A DNA stretch of 64,000 nucleotides, from assembly GCA_963969495.1 (NCBI GenBank), contig OZ018320.1, forward strand, positions 76,384,669 to 76,448,668, in the 5' to 3' direction. Position 1 is the stretch's first letter, and each line of letters starts with the position of its first letter. The DNA comes from Ceratothoa steindachneri (lineage: Eukaryota; Arthropoda; Malacostraca; Isopoda; Cymothoidae). The position numbers were made by a program, and so were the translations under genes. The notes under the pieces are model-generated. The model searched no databases and was not told the origin of the DNA. It saw nothing but the letters and a program-made list of their open reading frames with translations. Below, piece after piece: positions 32,885-44,494 of the stretch.

Positions 32885-35800
32885 ATGAAAATCAACAAGA
32901 AACAAAAAGGCCAAGAGGTGAAATTATCTTCATAGATGAAAGCAACATGGCATAAAAAGAGAAGAGATAGAATCTATCTTCATGGATAAAAAGCAACAAG
33001 GAATAAAATAGAGAAGAGTTGGAAATAATGTTCATGGGAAAAAAAGAAACAAGGAATGAAAAAATGATGAGGTGAAAATTATCTTCGTGGATGAAAGGAA
33101 CAGGAAACAAAAAGGTGAAGAGGTGGAAATTATTGTCATAGATGAATGAAACATGGCATGAAAAGACAAGAGATGGAAATTCTCTTGATGTGTGAAAAGC
33201 AAAAAGGAATGAAAAGGAGAAGAGGTGAAAATTATCTTCATGGAAAAAAAAGAAACAAGGAATGAAAAAGTGACGAGGTAAAAATTATCCCCGTGGATGA
33301 AAAACAAGAGGAAACAAAAAGGTCAAGAGGTGGAAATTAAATGCATAGATAAGAGTAACATAGCATGAAAAGACAAGAGATGGAAATTATCTTGATGGGT
33401 GAAAAACAAAAAAAGGAATGAAAAGGAGAAGAGGTGAAAATAAACTTCATGGATGAAAAGCAACAAAAAACGAAATGGTGAAGATATGGAAATTATTTTC
33501 ATAGATGAAAGAAACAAGAAATTTGAAGGAGTAGAGTTGGAAGTTATCTTGATTGATGAAAAGCAAAAAAAGAATGAGTAAGAGAAGAGATGGAAATAAT
33601 CTTTAGGCAAGAAAAACAACAAGGAATGAAAATGAGAGGAGCTGGAAATAATCTTCATGGAGAAAAAAAACAAGGAATGAAAAAGTGACGAGGTGAAAAT
33701 TATCCTCGTGGATGAAAAGCAACAGAAAACAAAAAGGTCAAGAGGTAGAAATTATCTTCATAGATGGAAGCAACATGGCATGAAAAGAGAAGAGATGAAA
33801 ATTATCTTTATGGTTAAAAAGAAACAAGGAATAAAAAGGAGAAAAGGTGGAAATAATCTTCACGGAAAAAAGGAAACCAGGAATGAAAAGGTGACGAGGT
33901 GAAAATTATCCTCGTGGATGAAAAGCAACAGGAAACAAAAAGATGAAGAGGTGGAAATTATCTTTATAGATGAAAGCAATATGGCATGAACAGAGAAGAG
34001 ATGGAAATTATCTTGATCCGTGAAAAGCTAAAAAGGAATGAACAGGAGAAGAGGTCAAAATTATTTTGATGGATGAAAAGCAAAAAAGGAATGAATAGGA
34101 GAAGAGGTGGAAATAATCTCTTTGGAAGATAATAAAAAAAGAATGAAAAGTAGAATAGTTGGAAATAATTTTCCTGAAAAAAGTAAACATGGAATGAAAG
34201 GTGAAGAGTTGGAAATTATCTTCATAGATGAAAAGAAACAAAAAACGAAAAGGTGAAGATATAGAAATTATTTTCATAGATGAAAGCAACATGGCATGAA
34301 AAGAGAAGAATTGTAAATTATCTCAATGGGTGAAAAGCAAAAAAGAATCAACAGGAGAAGAGGTGGAAATTATCTTGATGGATAAAAAGCAAAAGGAATG
34401 AAAAGGAGAAGAGGTGGAAATAATCTTCATGGAAAAAAAAGAAACAAGGAATGAAAAAGTGACGAGGTAAAAATTATCCTCGTGGATGAAAAGCAACAGG
34501 AAACAAAAAGATGAAGAGGTGGAAATTATCTTCATAAATGAAAGCAACGTGGCATGAAAAGAGAAGAGATGGAAATTATCTTGATGGGTGAAAAACAAAA
34601 AAAGAATGAAAACGAGAAGAGGTGGAAATAATCTTCATAGAAAAAAAAGAAACTAGAAATAAAAAAGTGACGAGATGAAAATTATCTCCGTGGATGAAAA
34701 GCAACAAGAAACAAAAAGGTGAAGAGGTTGAAATTATCTTCGTAGATTAAAGTTACAGGACATCAAGAGATGAAAATTATCTTCATGTATGAAAAACGAC
34801 AAGAAATGTAAAGGAGAAATGGTGGAAATAATCTTCATGAAAAAAAGAAACAAGGAATGAAAAAAGGACGAGGTGAAAATTATCCTCGTGGATGAAAAGC
34901 AACAGGAAACAATAAGGTGAAGTCTTGGAAATTATCTTCTTTAATGAAAGCAATATGGCATGAACAGAGAAGAGATGGAAATTATCTTTAGGGATGAAAA
35001 GCAACAAGGAATGAAAGGGAGAAGAGGTGGAAATAATCTTCATGGAAAAAAAAGAAACAAGGAAAGAAAAAGTGACGAGGTGAAAATTATCCTCGTGGAT
35101 GAAAAGCAACAGGAAACAAAAAGATGACGAGGTGGAAGTTATCTTCATAGATGAAAGCAACATGGCATGAAAAGAGCAGAGATGGAAATTATCATGATGA
35201 GTGAAAATCAAAAAAAGGGATACGCAGGAGAAGAGGTTGAAATAATCTTCATGGAAAAAAGAAACAAGAAATGAAAACGTGACGAGGTGAAAATTATCCC
35301 CGTGGAAGAAACGCAAAAGGAAACAAAAAGGTTTAGAGGTGGAAATTATCTTCATAGATGAAAGTAACATGGCATGAAAAGAGAAGAGATAGAAATTATC
35401 TTGATGGATGAAAAGCAACAAGAAATGAAAGGGAGAAGAGGTGAAAATAATCTTCATGGTAAAAAAAAAGAAACAAGGAATTTTAATGTGACTAGGTGAA
35501 AATTATCCCCTTGGATGAAAAGCAACAGGAAAAGAAAAAGGTGAAGAGGTGGAAATGATCTTCATTGATGAAAGTAACATGGCATGAAAAGAGAAGAGAT
35601 GGAAATTATCTTGATGGGTGAAAAGAAAAAAAAGAAATGAATAGGATAAGAGGTGGAAATAATCTCTTTGGAAGATAATAAAAAAAGAATGAAAAGTAGA
35701 ATAGTTGGAAATAATTTTCCTGAAAAAAGTAAACATGGAATGAAAGGTGAAGAGTTGGAAATTATCTTCATAGATGAAAAGAAACAAAAAACGAAAAGGT

Positions 35801-38800
35801 GAAGATATAGAAATTATTTTCATAGATGAAAGCAACATGGCATGAAAAGAGAAGAGATGGAAATTATCTTGATGGGTAAAAAGCAAAAAAAGAATGAAAA
35901 CGAGAAGAGGTGGAAATAATCTTCATGGTAAAAAAAGGAACAAGGAATGAAAAAGTGACGAGGTGAAAATTATCTCCGTGAATGAAAAGCAACAAGAAAC
36001 AAAAAGGTAAAGAGGTTGAAATTATCTTCGTAGATGAAAGTAACAGTGCATGAAAAGATGTAAATTATCTTCATGGATGAAAAGCAACAAGAAATGTAAA
36101 GGAGAAGAGGTGGAAATAATCTTCATGAAAAAAAGAAAAAAGGAATAAAAAATTGACGAGGTGAAAATCATCCTCGTGGATGAAAAGCAACAGGAAACAA
36201 TAAGGTAAAGTCTTGGAAATTATCTTATTTAATGAAAGCAATATGGCATGAACAGAGAAGAGATAAAAATTATCTTTATGGATGAAAAGCAACAAGGAAT
36301 GAAAACGAGAAGAGGTGAAAATAATCTTCATGCAAAAAAAGAAACAAGGAATTTAAAAGTGACGAGGTGAAAATTATCCTCATGGATGAAAAGTAATAGG
36401 AAGCAAAAAGGTGAAGAGGTGGAAATTATCTTTATAGATGAAAGCAACATGTAATGAAAAGAGAAGAGATGGAAATTATCTTGATCCGTGAAAAGCTAAA
36501 AAGGAATGAACAGGAGAAGAGGTCAAAATTATTTTGATGGATGAAAAGCAAAAAAGGAATGAATAGGAGAAGTGGTGGAAATAATCTCTTTGGAAGATAA
36601 TAAAAAAAGAATGAAAAGTAGAATAGTTGGAAATAATTTTCCTGAAAAAAGTAAACATGGAATGAAAGGTGAAGAGTTGGAAATTATCTTCATAGATGAA
36701 AAGAAACAAAAAACGAAAAGGTGAAGATATAGAAATTATTTTCATAGATGAAAGCAACATGGCATGAAAAGAGAAGAATTGTAAATTATCTCAATGGGTG
36801 AAAAGCAGAAAAGAATCAACAGGAGAAGAGGTGGAAATTATCTTGATGGATAAAAAGCAAAAGGAATGAAAAGGAGAAGAGGTGGAAATAATCTTCATGG
36901 AAAAAAAAGAAACAAGGAATGAAAAAGTGACGAGGTGAAAATTATCCTCATGGATGAAAAGCAACGGTAAACAAAAAGATGAAGAGTTGGAAGTTATCTT
37001 CATAGATGAAAGCAACGTGGCATGAAAAGAGAAGAGATGGAAATTATCTTGATGGGTGAAAAACAAAAAAAAGAATGAAAACGAGAAGAGGTGGAAATAA
37101 TCTTCATAGAAAAAAATGAAACTAGGAATGAAAAAGTGACGAGGTGAAAATTATCTCCGTGGATGAAAAGCAACAAGAAACAAAAAGGTGAAGAGGTTGA
37201 AATTATCTTCGTAGATTAAAGTTACAGGACATCAAGAGATGAAAATTATCTTCATTTATGAAAAGCGACAAGAAATGTAAAGGAGAAATGGTGGAAATAA
37301 TCTTCATGAAAAAAAGAAACAAGGAATGAAAAAAGGACGAGGTGAAAATTATCCTCGTGGATGAAAAGCAATAGGAAACAATAAGGTGAAGTCTTGGAAA
37401 TTATCTTCTTTAATGAAAGCAATATGGCATGAACAGAGAAGAGATGGAAATTATCTTTATGGATGAAAAGCAACAAGGAATGAAAGGGAGAAGAGGTGAA
37501 AATAATCTTCATGAAAAAAAAGAAACAAGGAATGAAAAAGTGACGAGGTGAAAATTATCCTCGTGGATGAAAAGTAATAGGAAACAAAAAGGTGAAGAGG
37601 TGGAAATTATCTTCATAGATAAAAGTAACATGGCATGAAAAGAGAAGAGATGGAAATTATCTTGATCCGTGAAAAGCTAAAAAGGAATGAACAGGAGAAG
37701 AGGTCAAAATTATCTTGATGGATGAAAAGCAAAAAAGGAATGAATAGGAGAAGAGGTAGAAATAATCTCTTTGGAAGATAATAAAAAAAGAATAAAAAGT
37801 AGAATAGTTGGAAATATTTTTCCTGAAAAAAGTAAACAAGGAATGAAAGGTGAAGAGTTGGAAATTATCTTCATGGATGAAAAGAAACAAAAAACGAAAA
37901 GGTGAAGATATAGAAATTATTTTCATAGATGAAAGCAACATGGCATGAAAATTGAAGAATTGTAAATTATCTCGATGGGTGAAAAGCAAAAAAATAATGA
38001 ACAGGAGAAGAGGTGGAAATTATCTTGATGGATAAAAAGCAAAAGGAATGAAAAGGAGAAGAGGTGGAAATAATCTTCATGGAAAAAAAAGAAACAAGGA
38101 ATGAAAAAGTGACGAGGTGAAAATTATCCTCGTGGATGAAAAGCAACAGAAAACAAAAAGATGAAGAGTTGGAAGTTATCTTCATAGATGAAAACAACAT
38201 GGCATGAAAAGAGAAGAGATGGAAATTATCTTGATGGGTGAAAAGCAAAAAAGAATGAAAACGAGAAGAGGTGGAAATAATCTTCATGGAATAAAAGAAA
38301 CAAGGAATGAAAAAGTGACGAGGTGAAAATTATCTCCGTGGATGAAAAGCAACAAGAAACAAAAAGGTGAAGAGGTTGAAATTATCTTCGTAGATGAAAG
38401 TAACAGGGCATGAAAAGATGGAAATTATCTTCATGTATGAAAAGCAACAAGAAATGTAAAGGAGAAATGGTGGAAATAATCTTCATGAAAAAAAGAAACA
38501 AGGAATGAAAAAAGGACGAGGTGAAAATTATCCTCGTGGGTGAAAAGCAACAGGAAACAATAAGGTGAAGTCTTGGAAATTATCTTATTTAATGGAAGCA
38601 ATATGGCATGAACAGAGAAGAGATGGAAATTATCTTTATGGATGAAAAGCAACAAGGAATAAAAGGGAGAAGTGGTGAAAATAATCTTCATGCAAAAAAA
38701 AAGAAACACGGAATTTAAAAGTGACGAGGTGAAAATTATCCTCGTGGATGAAAAGTAACAGGAAACAAAAAGGTTAAGAGGTGGAAATTATCTTCATAAA

Positions 38801-39479
38801 TGAAAGCAACATGGCATGAAAAGAGAAGAGATGGAAATTATCTTGATTCGTAAAAAGCTGAAAAGGAATGAACAGGAGAAGAGGTCGAAATTATCTTGAT
38901 GGATAAAAAGCAACAAGAAATAAAAGGGAGAAGAGGTGAAAATAATCTCTTTGAAAGATAGGAAGATAATAAAAAAAGAATGAAAAGGAGAATAGGTGTA
39001 AATAATTTTCATGTAAAAAGAAACAAGGAATAAAAAGGTGAAGAGGTGGAAATTATCTTCATGGATGAAAAGCAACAAAAAACGAAAAGGTGAAGATAAG
39101 GAAATTATTTTCATAGAAGAAAGCAACAAGGAATGAAAAGGAGTAGAGTTGGAAGTTATCTTGATTGATGAAAAGCAAAAAGGCATGAATAGGATAAGAG
39201 GGAAAAATAATCTTCATGGAAGAAAATCAATAAGGAATGAAAAGGAGAAGAGTTGGAAATAATCTTTATGGGAAAAATGAAACAAGGAATTAAAATTGAC
39301 GAGGTGTAAATTATTTCCATGGATGAAAAACAACATGAAACGAAAGGTGAAAATATGTAAATTAGCTTCATAGATAAAAGAGGCAAGGAATGCAAAGGAG
39401 TACAGGTGGAAATTTTTATGATGGATGAAAAGTGAAAATGAATTAAATATGAAAAATGTGATAAAATGTGAAAAAGCGA
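32885..39479. repeat. 52-bp minisatellite array with about 1.18-kb higher-order repeats
   Basis: Purine-rich plus strand built from about 125 variants of a unit close to GAAATTATCTTCATGGATG + AAAAGCAACAAGGAATGAAA + AGGAGAAGAGGTG. A distinctive CTCTTTGGAAGATAATAA variant recurs at 34118, 35664, 36586, 37767 and 38947. A GTCTTGGAAATTATC variant recurs at 34922, 36210, 37391 and 38570. A TGATCCGTGAAAAGC variant recurs at 34014, 36482 and 37663, with a diverged copy at 38845. Successive spacings in the right half are 1,179-1,182 bp, showing higher-order amplification. Long minus-strand frames (up to 224 codons of repeated Phe/Ser/Leu peptides) are repeat artefacts. Confidence 0.93.
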
Positions 39480-39585
39480 GCCTGTCAAGGTCAAACATGA
39501 CGAAAAGTGTAGAGGTGAGTTTCGAGGCCCCTCCTTGTTTTCTCATCGCACGTTCGACTTTGCCCGCTCTGAAAAGCGACCTTCA
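39480..39585 (-). pseudogene. I-like gag fossil embedded in the minisatellite edge
   Basis: Minus strand 39546-39478 encodes MRKQGGASKLTSTLFVMFD, with DLDRL following. Copy A ORF1 has MRKQGGASRPTPTLFVTFD at the same place. Only about 90 bp of similarity exist; the element's other parts are absent. A minisatellite-like unit (AAATTATCTTCATGGCTGAA, 39605-39624) resumes to its right, so the fragment lies inside the array edge. Confidence 0.8.
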
Positions 39586-39632
39586 ATGCCAAGGTCAAGA
39601 AATGTAAATTATCTTCATGGCTGAAAAGTAAG

Positions 39633-39830
39633 ACGTATCTGAATTATATATGTACATACTATGTACAAAATAATAACTCAGCAATGGCATTTCACCGAAC
39701 ACTCTAATGATACCGGCTTTTGTAAAAGTTCTCTTATACTCGGGGATTTTTGATCTTTCAAGAGGTTTACGTATGTGATAGAAAAGGTTCCGTCAAAAAA
39801 ACTTAAAGTTCTACTTTTCGCGCACGTTTC
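39633..39830. other. Unique AT-rich spacer
   Basis: No feature seen. It probably includes the left end of the mariner remnant that follows (TCAAAAAAACTTAAAGTTC near 39796 may be its terminal repeat). Confidence 0.4.
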
Positions 39831-39867
39831 ATTCAAATGTATTTTCAATTGTATACAGGTCTGACGA

Positions 39868-40465
39868 GATGGAAGTTAAAAGAATCAAGATTTATGCTCA
39901 CCTGCCCGCGGGCCACAACAAGTCCGACATCGCCAAGCGGCTCAACGTCAGCCGGATGAACTTCCAAGGAGTCGTGGACAGCCTCAAGAACGGGGAAGAA
40001 CTATAAGATCGATCTCGTTCAGGCAGACCTCAAGTTTTCAAACGCTTCGTTGTGAGAAAGGCCTTTGAAATTTGTCTGAAGCTCAAAATTACTGCAATCG
40101 CGAAGAAGAATATATCGGTGGCCACGGTGTCCAGGATCGTCAAGTAGGAAGGCGGCAAGAGCTTGCGGTGCGTGGTAAGGCTTCTGCTCACCGACTGAAT
40201 GCGAGAACAACGGAGTGAGCGATGACTTCGCCTCCTTAACGACTTGAAGACTCATGATAATCGAGTTATCCTTTTATCTGATGAAAAACGTTCAGGGTCG
40301 ATCCGGTCATCAAAAAACGGAACGACTGAATTGTAAGCTTCGGCCAGGACGTCTCCGAGGTCCACTAGTGTCCACAACCAAACATTTGGCATCCGTGATG
40401 ATGCTTCGCAACGTGGCTTCGAATAGCGAGATGATGCCGTCACTATTATCTCATTTTTTATAAAG
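39868..40465 (+). pseudogene. Tc1/mariner-like transposase, N-terminal and central remnant
   Basis: The start ATG at 39870 opens MEVKRIKIYAHLPAGHNKSD, then IAKRLNVSRM: a helix-turn-helix. Next come RSRSGRPQVFK, VATVSRIVK, GGKSLRCVVRLLLTD and NRVILLSDEK (first catalytic Asp). After a frameshift comes VSTTKHLASVMMLRNVASNS (40375-40435). The remaining catalytic residues are missing, so it is 3'-truncated. Stops occur at about 40005, 40147 and 40197. It is different from the elements at 2191 and 3482. Confidence 0.8.
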
Positions 40466-41087
40466 AGATTAAGACACCAAAAAATAGGCCTGCATTATTT
40501 GATCATCTATATTTGGCCTCTTGTGGGAATACAATTTTTTAATGGTGAGGAAAAAATGAGATTTTTGTGTAAACTCTGATGGACAAAAGTAGCGACACTT
40601 ATTGGGGCAAGTGGGGCAAAATGAGTACATTGCACCATCCATCCCTCGCATCGTGGTCTAGATTCCCCGACCGCATAAGGAAATTGACATAAGATCAGAA
40701 TGACAAACGCTACCAAGCCCTAAGGAACTAGGGGCTGTTCCTCGTTTGGAGAGCGGGAGGGGGGGGGGCTTTGACCATTTGTGGCTCCAAGTCAGGGGTA
40801 TGCGGGCATGGAAAGGACACTAGTGCTCCACTTCAGGGGGCTGGAACAGAGAAGAAAGCGGATATTTTGGGCATTGAAATCGAGAGAAAAATTGGAACGG
40901 TGTATTTTGATTTGCTAATATGTTTGATGAGGGGAGTGGAACTACTTACTCCGCCGGGGGAAATTTTAGCGTGTTCGCCAATGGGCGGCCAGATGGTAAC
41001 ACCGCTAAAAGTTTTGTATACGATGTCACTGGATCCAACCCGGGACTCTTAGCTTGAATTCCAGCCTCGCATCTACTAGGATAGCCA
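40466..41087. other. Unassigned region
   Basis: Holds a 93-codon frame (40771-41052) that I do not recognise, and a G run at about 40760. No repeat termini found. Confidence 0.35.
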
Positions 41088-41525
41088 GAGCTCCTCTATT
41101 GAACGTAGTAGTACTGTCAAACGTAGTCGAATAGAATGTATTAACCGTACTAGAGCAGACTCCGTTAACTATGCTAGAGCAGACTCTATTAAACGTAGTA
41201 GACCAAACTCAATTAACTGTAATCAAGCAAACTCTATCAACCGTAGTAGAGCAGATTCTAATTAACCATATTAAGAGCTGGCTTTATAAACCATAGGAGA
41301 GCAGACTGTTAACTGCAGTAGAGCAGTCTCTATTAACCGCAGTGGAACAGATTCAGTTAGCCGTAGTTTAGCAGACTGTATTATCCGTAGTAAATCAGAT
41401 CCCCCTAACCATAGTAGAGCAGACTATTTTAAGTATAGTTGAACAGACTCTATCATCCTAAGTAGAGCAGACTGTTAACCGTAGTGGAGGTAAAACTGTT
41501 AAGCGTATTAGATCAAAGCATCCTT
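41088..41525. repeat. 24-bp minisatellite, about 17 diverged units
   Basis: Tandem units close to GAGCAGACTCTATTAACCGTAGTA, with 22- to 26-bp variants. The units are well diverged (roughly 70-90% to consensus by eye), so the array is old. Confidence 0.88.
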
Positions 41526-42588
41526 ACCGTAACGCGATTAAACAAGTGCGCTTGTTTCACGTTGTGGCGTCCGCGCGACCTCAGGTGTGATTCAAGTCAT
41601 ATACGAAAACTCGAAAGAGGCTCGGAATCCTGAAATGGGGACGCTCTCAGAAGCTCGTTCCCACTCGCCCGGGTGGCAGAAACGAGAGGCAGTGTAAGGT
41701 GACGAGCCTCAAGGCCGTTTCATACCGGGAGGCGATGCTACGCTACGCACGCTTTTAATCACTCATGTTGTTTTCAATGAGGCCTCTCAAACCGGATGCA
41801 AAGATATGGGAACAACGTCGCAAGCGTCGCTTGAATAACTTCCCCCGATCGCCGCTGCAATTTTTCCCCTCACCCATGCGCACTCGGAGGCCTCGTCAAG
41901 GTAGCGGCAGTTTGCCACACGCTTTACCAAGCGCGTCACCAACATTTCTAGAAGTCGACTTCAAGGACGGAAACCATTTTATAAGGAACGTCTTATCGCC
42001 AATTTTTATCCCTTTGTCGGGCATAGACAGGCGCGAAAACGATAGCAAAAGATTTAAAAGAGACGCATAGGATGACTTGAGAGAGCGCATAAGTTCCTCT
42101 CTTGGGGCAGTGGGATCGGGAGGGTGTGTCGCTGCTCCATGTTTCAGTTATAGCAGGGGAAAAATCCTTTTTACCCCCCCCCCCATTTCGGGTAGGGAAA
42201 TAAGTGAAGCAGTTGATAGATGAAGGAGGGTTATTTTCCGTGCTTATATATGTCTCCAGAATGCTACAGGGACGTGACCAGGAAGGACACCTATTGGGAG
42301 AAGATTGCTAAAATCCTTAAATTGGATTATAAGTTCTTCACTTTATTTATTGTTTAATGTAAATACATATCATGTGAAAAGTTAAAAATACATATGTATA
42401 ATGTATATTATATACAGCAGTAAAGGGTAAAAAAGTGATAAAAATTCCTTTCTCCATTATCTGCCATAGTACGCTGCCATCTTTTTCTCATGTTAAGCAC
42501 TCCATGAATATGTTTTTTACTTCAAAAACCTAGTTACTAGCATTCATTCATAGCATCCTCATCTTTGATAAAACAACATATAGAACAG
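41526..42588. other. Unassigned region with one unrecognised 101-codon frame
   Basis: The plus-strand frame 41765-42070 is basic at its start (WEQRRKRRLNNF) and end, with no known domain. It could be chance or a decayed element. The rest is AT-rich with a C run near 42175. Confidence 0.3.
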
Positions 42589-43200
42589 AGGTAAAATGTT
42601 TTCGGACACCTGAAATTTTTCTTATTCCCTGGGTATGTCGATGATTATGTTGGTATAAGTTTAAATGTATGCGTTAAATACATACAAAAAGTAATATAAA
42701 AGTACAAGGTTCCTTATAACTTTTTTTTAAATATCGAAAATAGCGATACTATTGAAATGTATGTAATCCTGGTAACAGTGTGCGGTATATTACAGCCAAA
42801 AATGTATCTATAACAGCATATGTATTGACTAATATGATATTTCATATCGAAAACTTCTGATAATGATATGATAATGGCGAAAACACGTAACCAGACCGTG
42901 GAGGAACGAAACGCGATACGCGAGCTGCACGGGGAGGGTCTCAGCTATCGACAAATTTACAGAAGGTCGGCGGATCACATTCCGGTGTTGCAGAAGTGTT
43001 GAAGAGGATCCGAAATTGAGGAAGCATCCAAGACCGACCTCCTTATGGACGACCCAGGGTCATTACGCAATGTTACGACAGTCCTGCGTCGCATGAGCTT
43101 TCGGGATCGAAAGAAAACCGCAGTTCGGCTGCAACATGAATAGGGGCTAGTTTAATTCATCCTTCAGAGTTGTTCTCGACTCCAGACAACGCTAGAGTCC
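42589..43200 (+). pseudogene. Tc1-like element, 5' end and transposase N-terminus
   Basis: ACAGAGGTAAAATGTTTTCG (42589-42608), followed by GACACCTG, looks like a Tc1-family terminal repeat. About 270 bases later, ATG 42874 opens MAKTRNQTVEERNAIRELHG and EGLSYRQIY, a paired-like helix-turn-helix. A second block, VTTVLRRMSFRDRKKTA (43070-43125), follows after frameshifts. The catalytic domain is absent. The TIR assignment rests on similarity to Tc1 ends and its expected spacing. Confidence 0.6.
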
Positions 43201-43570
43201 ACAGGAGAACAGGGGAGCAGTAAAATTGAGAGTGCATAGTGCCAACAGTTCTTAAGGACAGCCGCTCCAGATATGGGGGACCCTGAGGCTGATATTCACC
43301 CCACCTCTCACCAAGTATTGTTAGCTTAGAACAACGACCACATCCCGGACAACCATCTCGGCTGATGGGCTAAACCAGGTGAGGGGGTACCACAACTCCA
43401 AATTGTGGTGTTGAACAGTGCCAGCTCTATTAAGTAAAGTCTGGAGCAGTGATGAGGCGTATGGGATGCTAAACGTCCACCGATGCGTAAATGTGACAAG
43501 CAAGGTGGGTGACACACCTTAGAGTGAACCAGGCATCAAAAGTGGTCATCGACGCCACCATAGAAGAGGA

Positions 43571-44470
43571 GTGGAGCCCTCACTACGTACTAATCCTAGT
43601 TTAACCAGGGACTTGTCAAGAATTAATAATGACAACAACGACGTCAACGAGAGCAATGATCAACAGAGAACTGCTGTCGCGCCCGGTCAGGGAGCTCATG
43701 AACGGCAGGCGAACCCTGTCCGTCATCGAGTGACTGTCTGCAAACAAAGAAAGAAATGTACTATTACAACATGGAAAGTGAGAACAATGTATCAAGCAGA
43801 AAAGTTGGCAAATGTACATCAAGAAATAAAGACACTAAATACAAGTATCCTATGAATCAGTGAAGTAAGATGGAGGGGGAATGGAGAAGTGTAATATGAA
43901 AACTGTTAGTTTATTTATTCTGAAGGAGAAATACATGAGAGAGGTGTCGGAGTGATGTTGTCTAAAGAAGCAGCTGGTAGTCTCAAAGGGTACTGGACTG
44001 TGTCAGACAGAATAATACTAGTAAAACTATATGGAACCCGTCTGGTTACTAATGTTTACAAGTGTATGCCCAACTACAGAAGCTGAGGAGGAAGAAATAG
44101 AACAATTTTATGAAAAATGTTGATCTGATTCTAAGACAATGCAAGAATCATGAAGTTAATATAGTTATGGGTGATGTGAATGCTAAAATTGAAAAAGAAA
44201 GAGTAGGTCAGGTGGTGGAACCATTTGGCTTGGGAGAAAGGAATGACAAAGGCGACAGATTTGTGGATTGATGTTTGGAAAACATGCAAGTTGTGATAAA
44301 CATGTGGTTTAGACACCATAAGTAACATTTGTGAGCTTGGAAATCACCTGGCCAGGTAGTACGAAATCATATTGATTACATCACAGTAAATGAACGCTTC
44401 CGAAACGCAGCACACAGGTAAAAACTTTCCCCGGCGCAGATGTGAATAGTGATCACGTACCAGTAGCGGC
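43571..44470 (+). pseudogene. RTE-like AP endonuclease, broken
   Basis: 43571-43855 carries a charged N-terminus, then KCTITTWKVRTMYQAEKLAN, the TW-VRTMYQ-GKLAN hallmark of the RTE endonuclease, and ISEVRW across a stop. 43930-44035 gives ERGVGVMLSKEAAGSLKGYW. 44160-44260 holds VMGDVNAK-like and GLGERN-like blocks in shifted frames. 44430-44470 matches the DVNSDHVPV end. At least six disruptions. Confidence 0.8.
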
Positions 44471-44494
44471 CACGATTAAGTTGAATCTAAAAAA

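Noticed and set aside
34783..35457. 224-codon minus-strand frame of Phe/Ser/Leu-rich repeats, with many siblings across 33000-39500
   Set aside because: The peptides mirror the 52-bp minisatellite unit; frames exist because the purine-rich strand lacks stop complements, not because a protein is conserved.
32885..39479. CRISPR-like array
   Set aside because: Units are contiguous diverged tandem repeats with no unique spacers, in a eukaryotic context.
40771..41052. 93-codon frame as a host gene
   Set aside because: No recognisable domain, no splice context, and it lies among decayed transposons.
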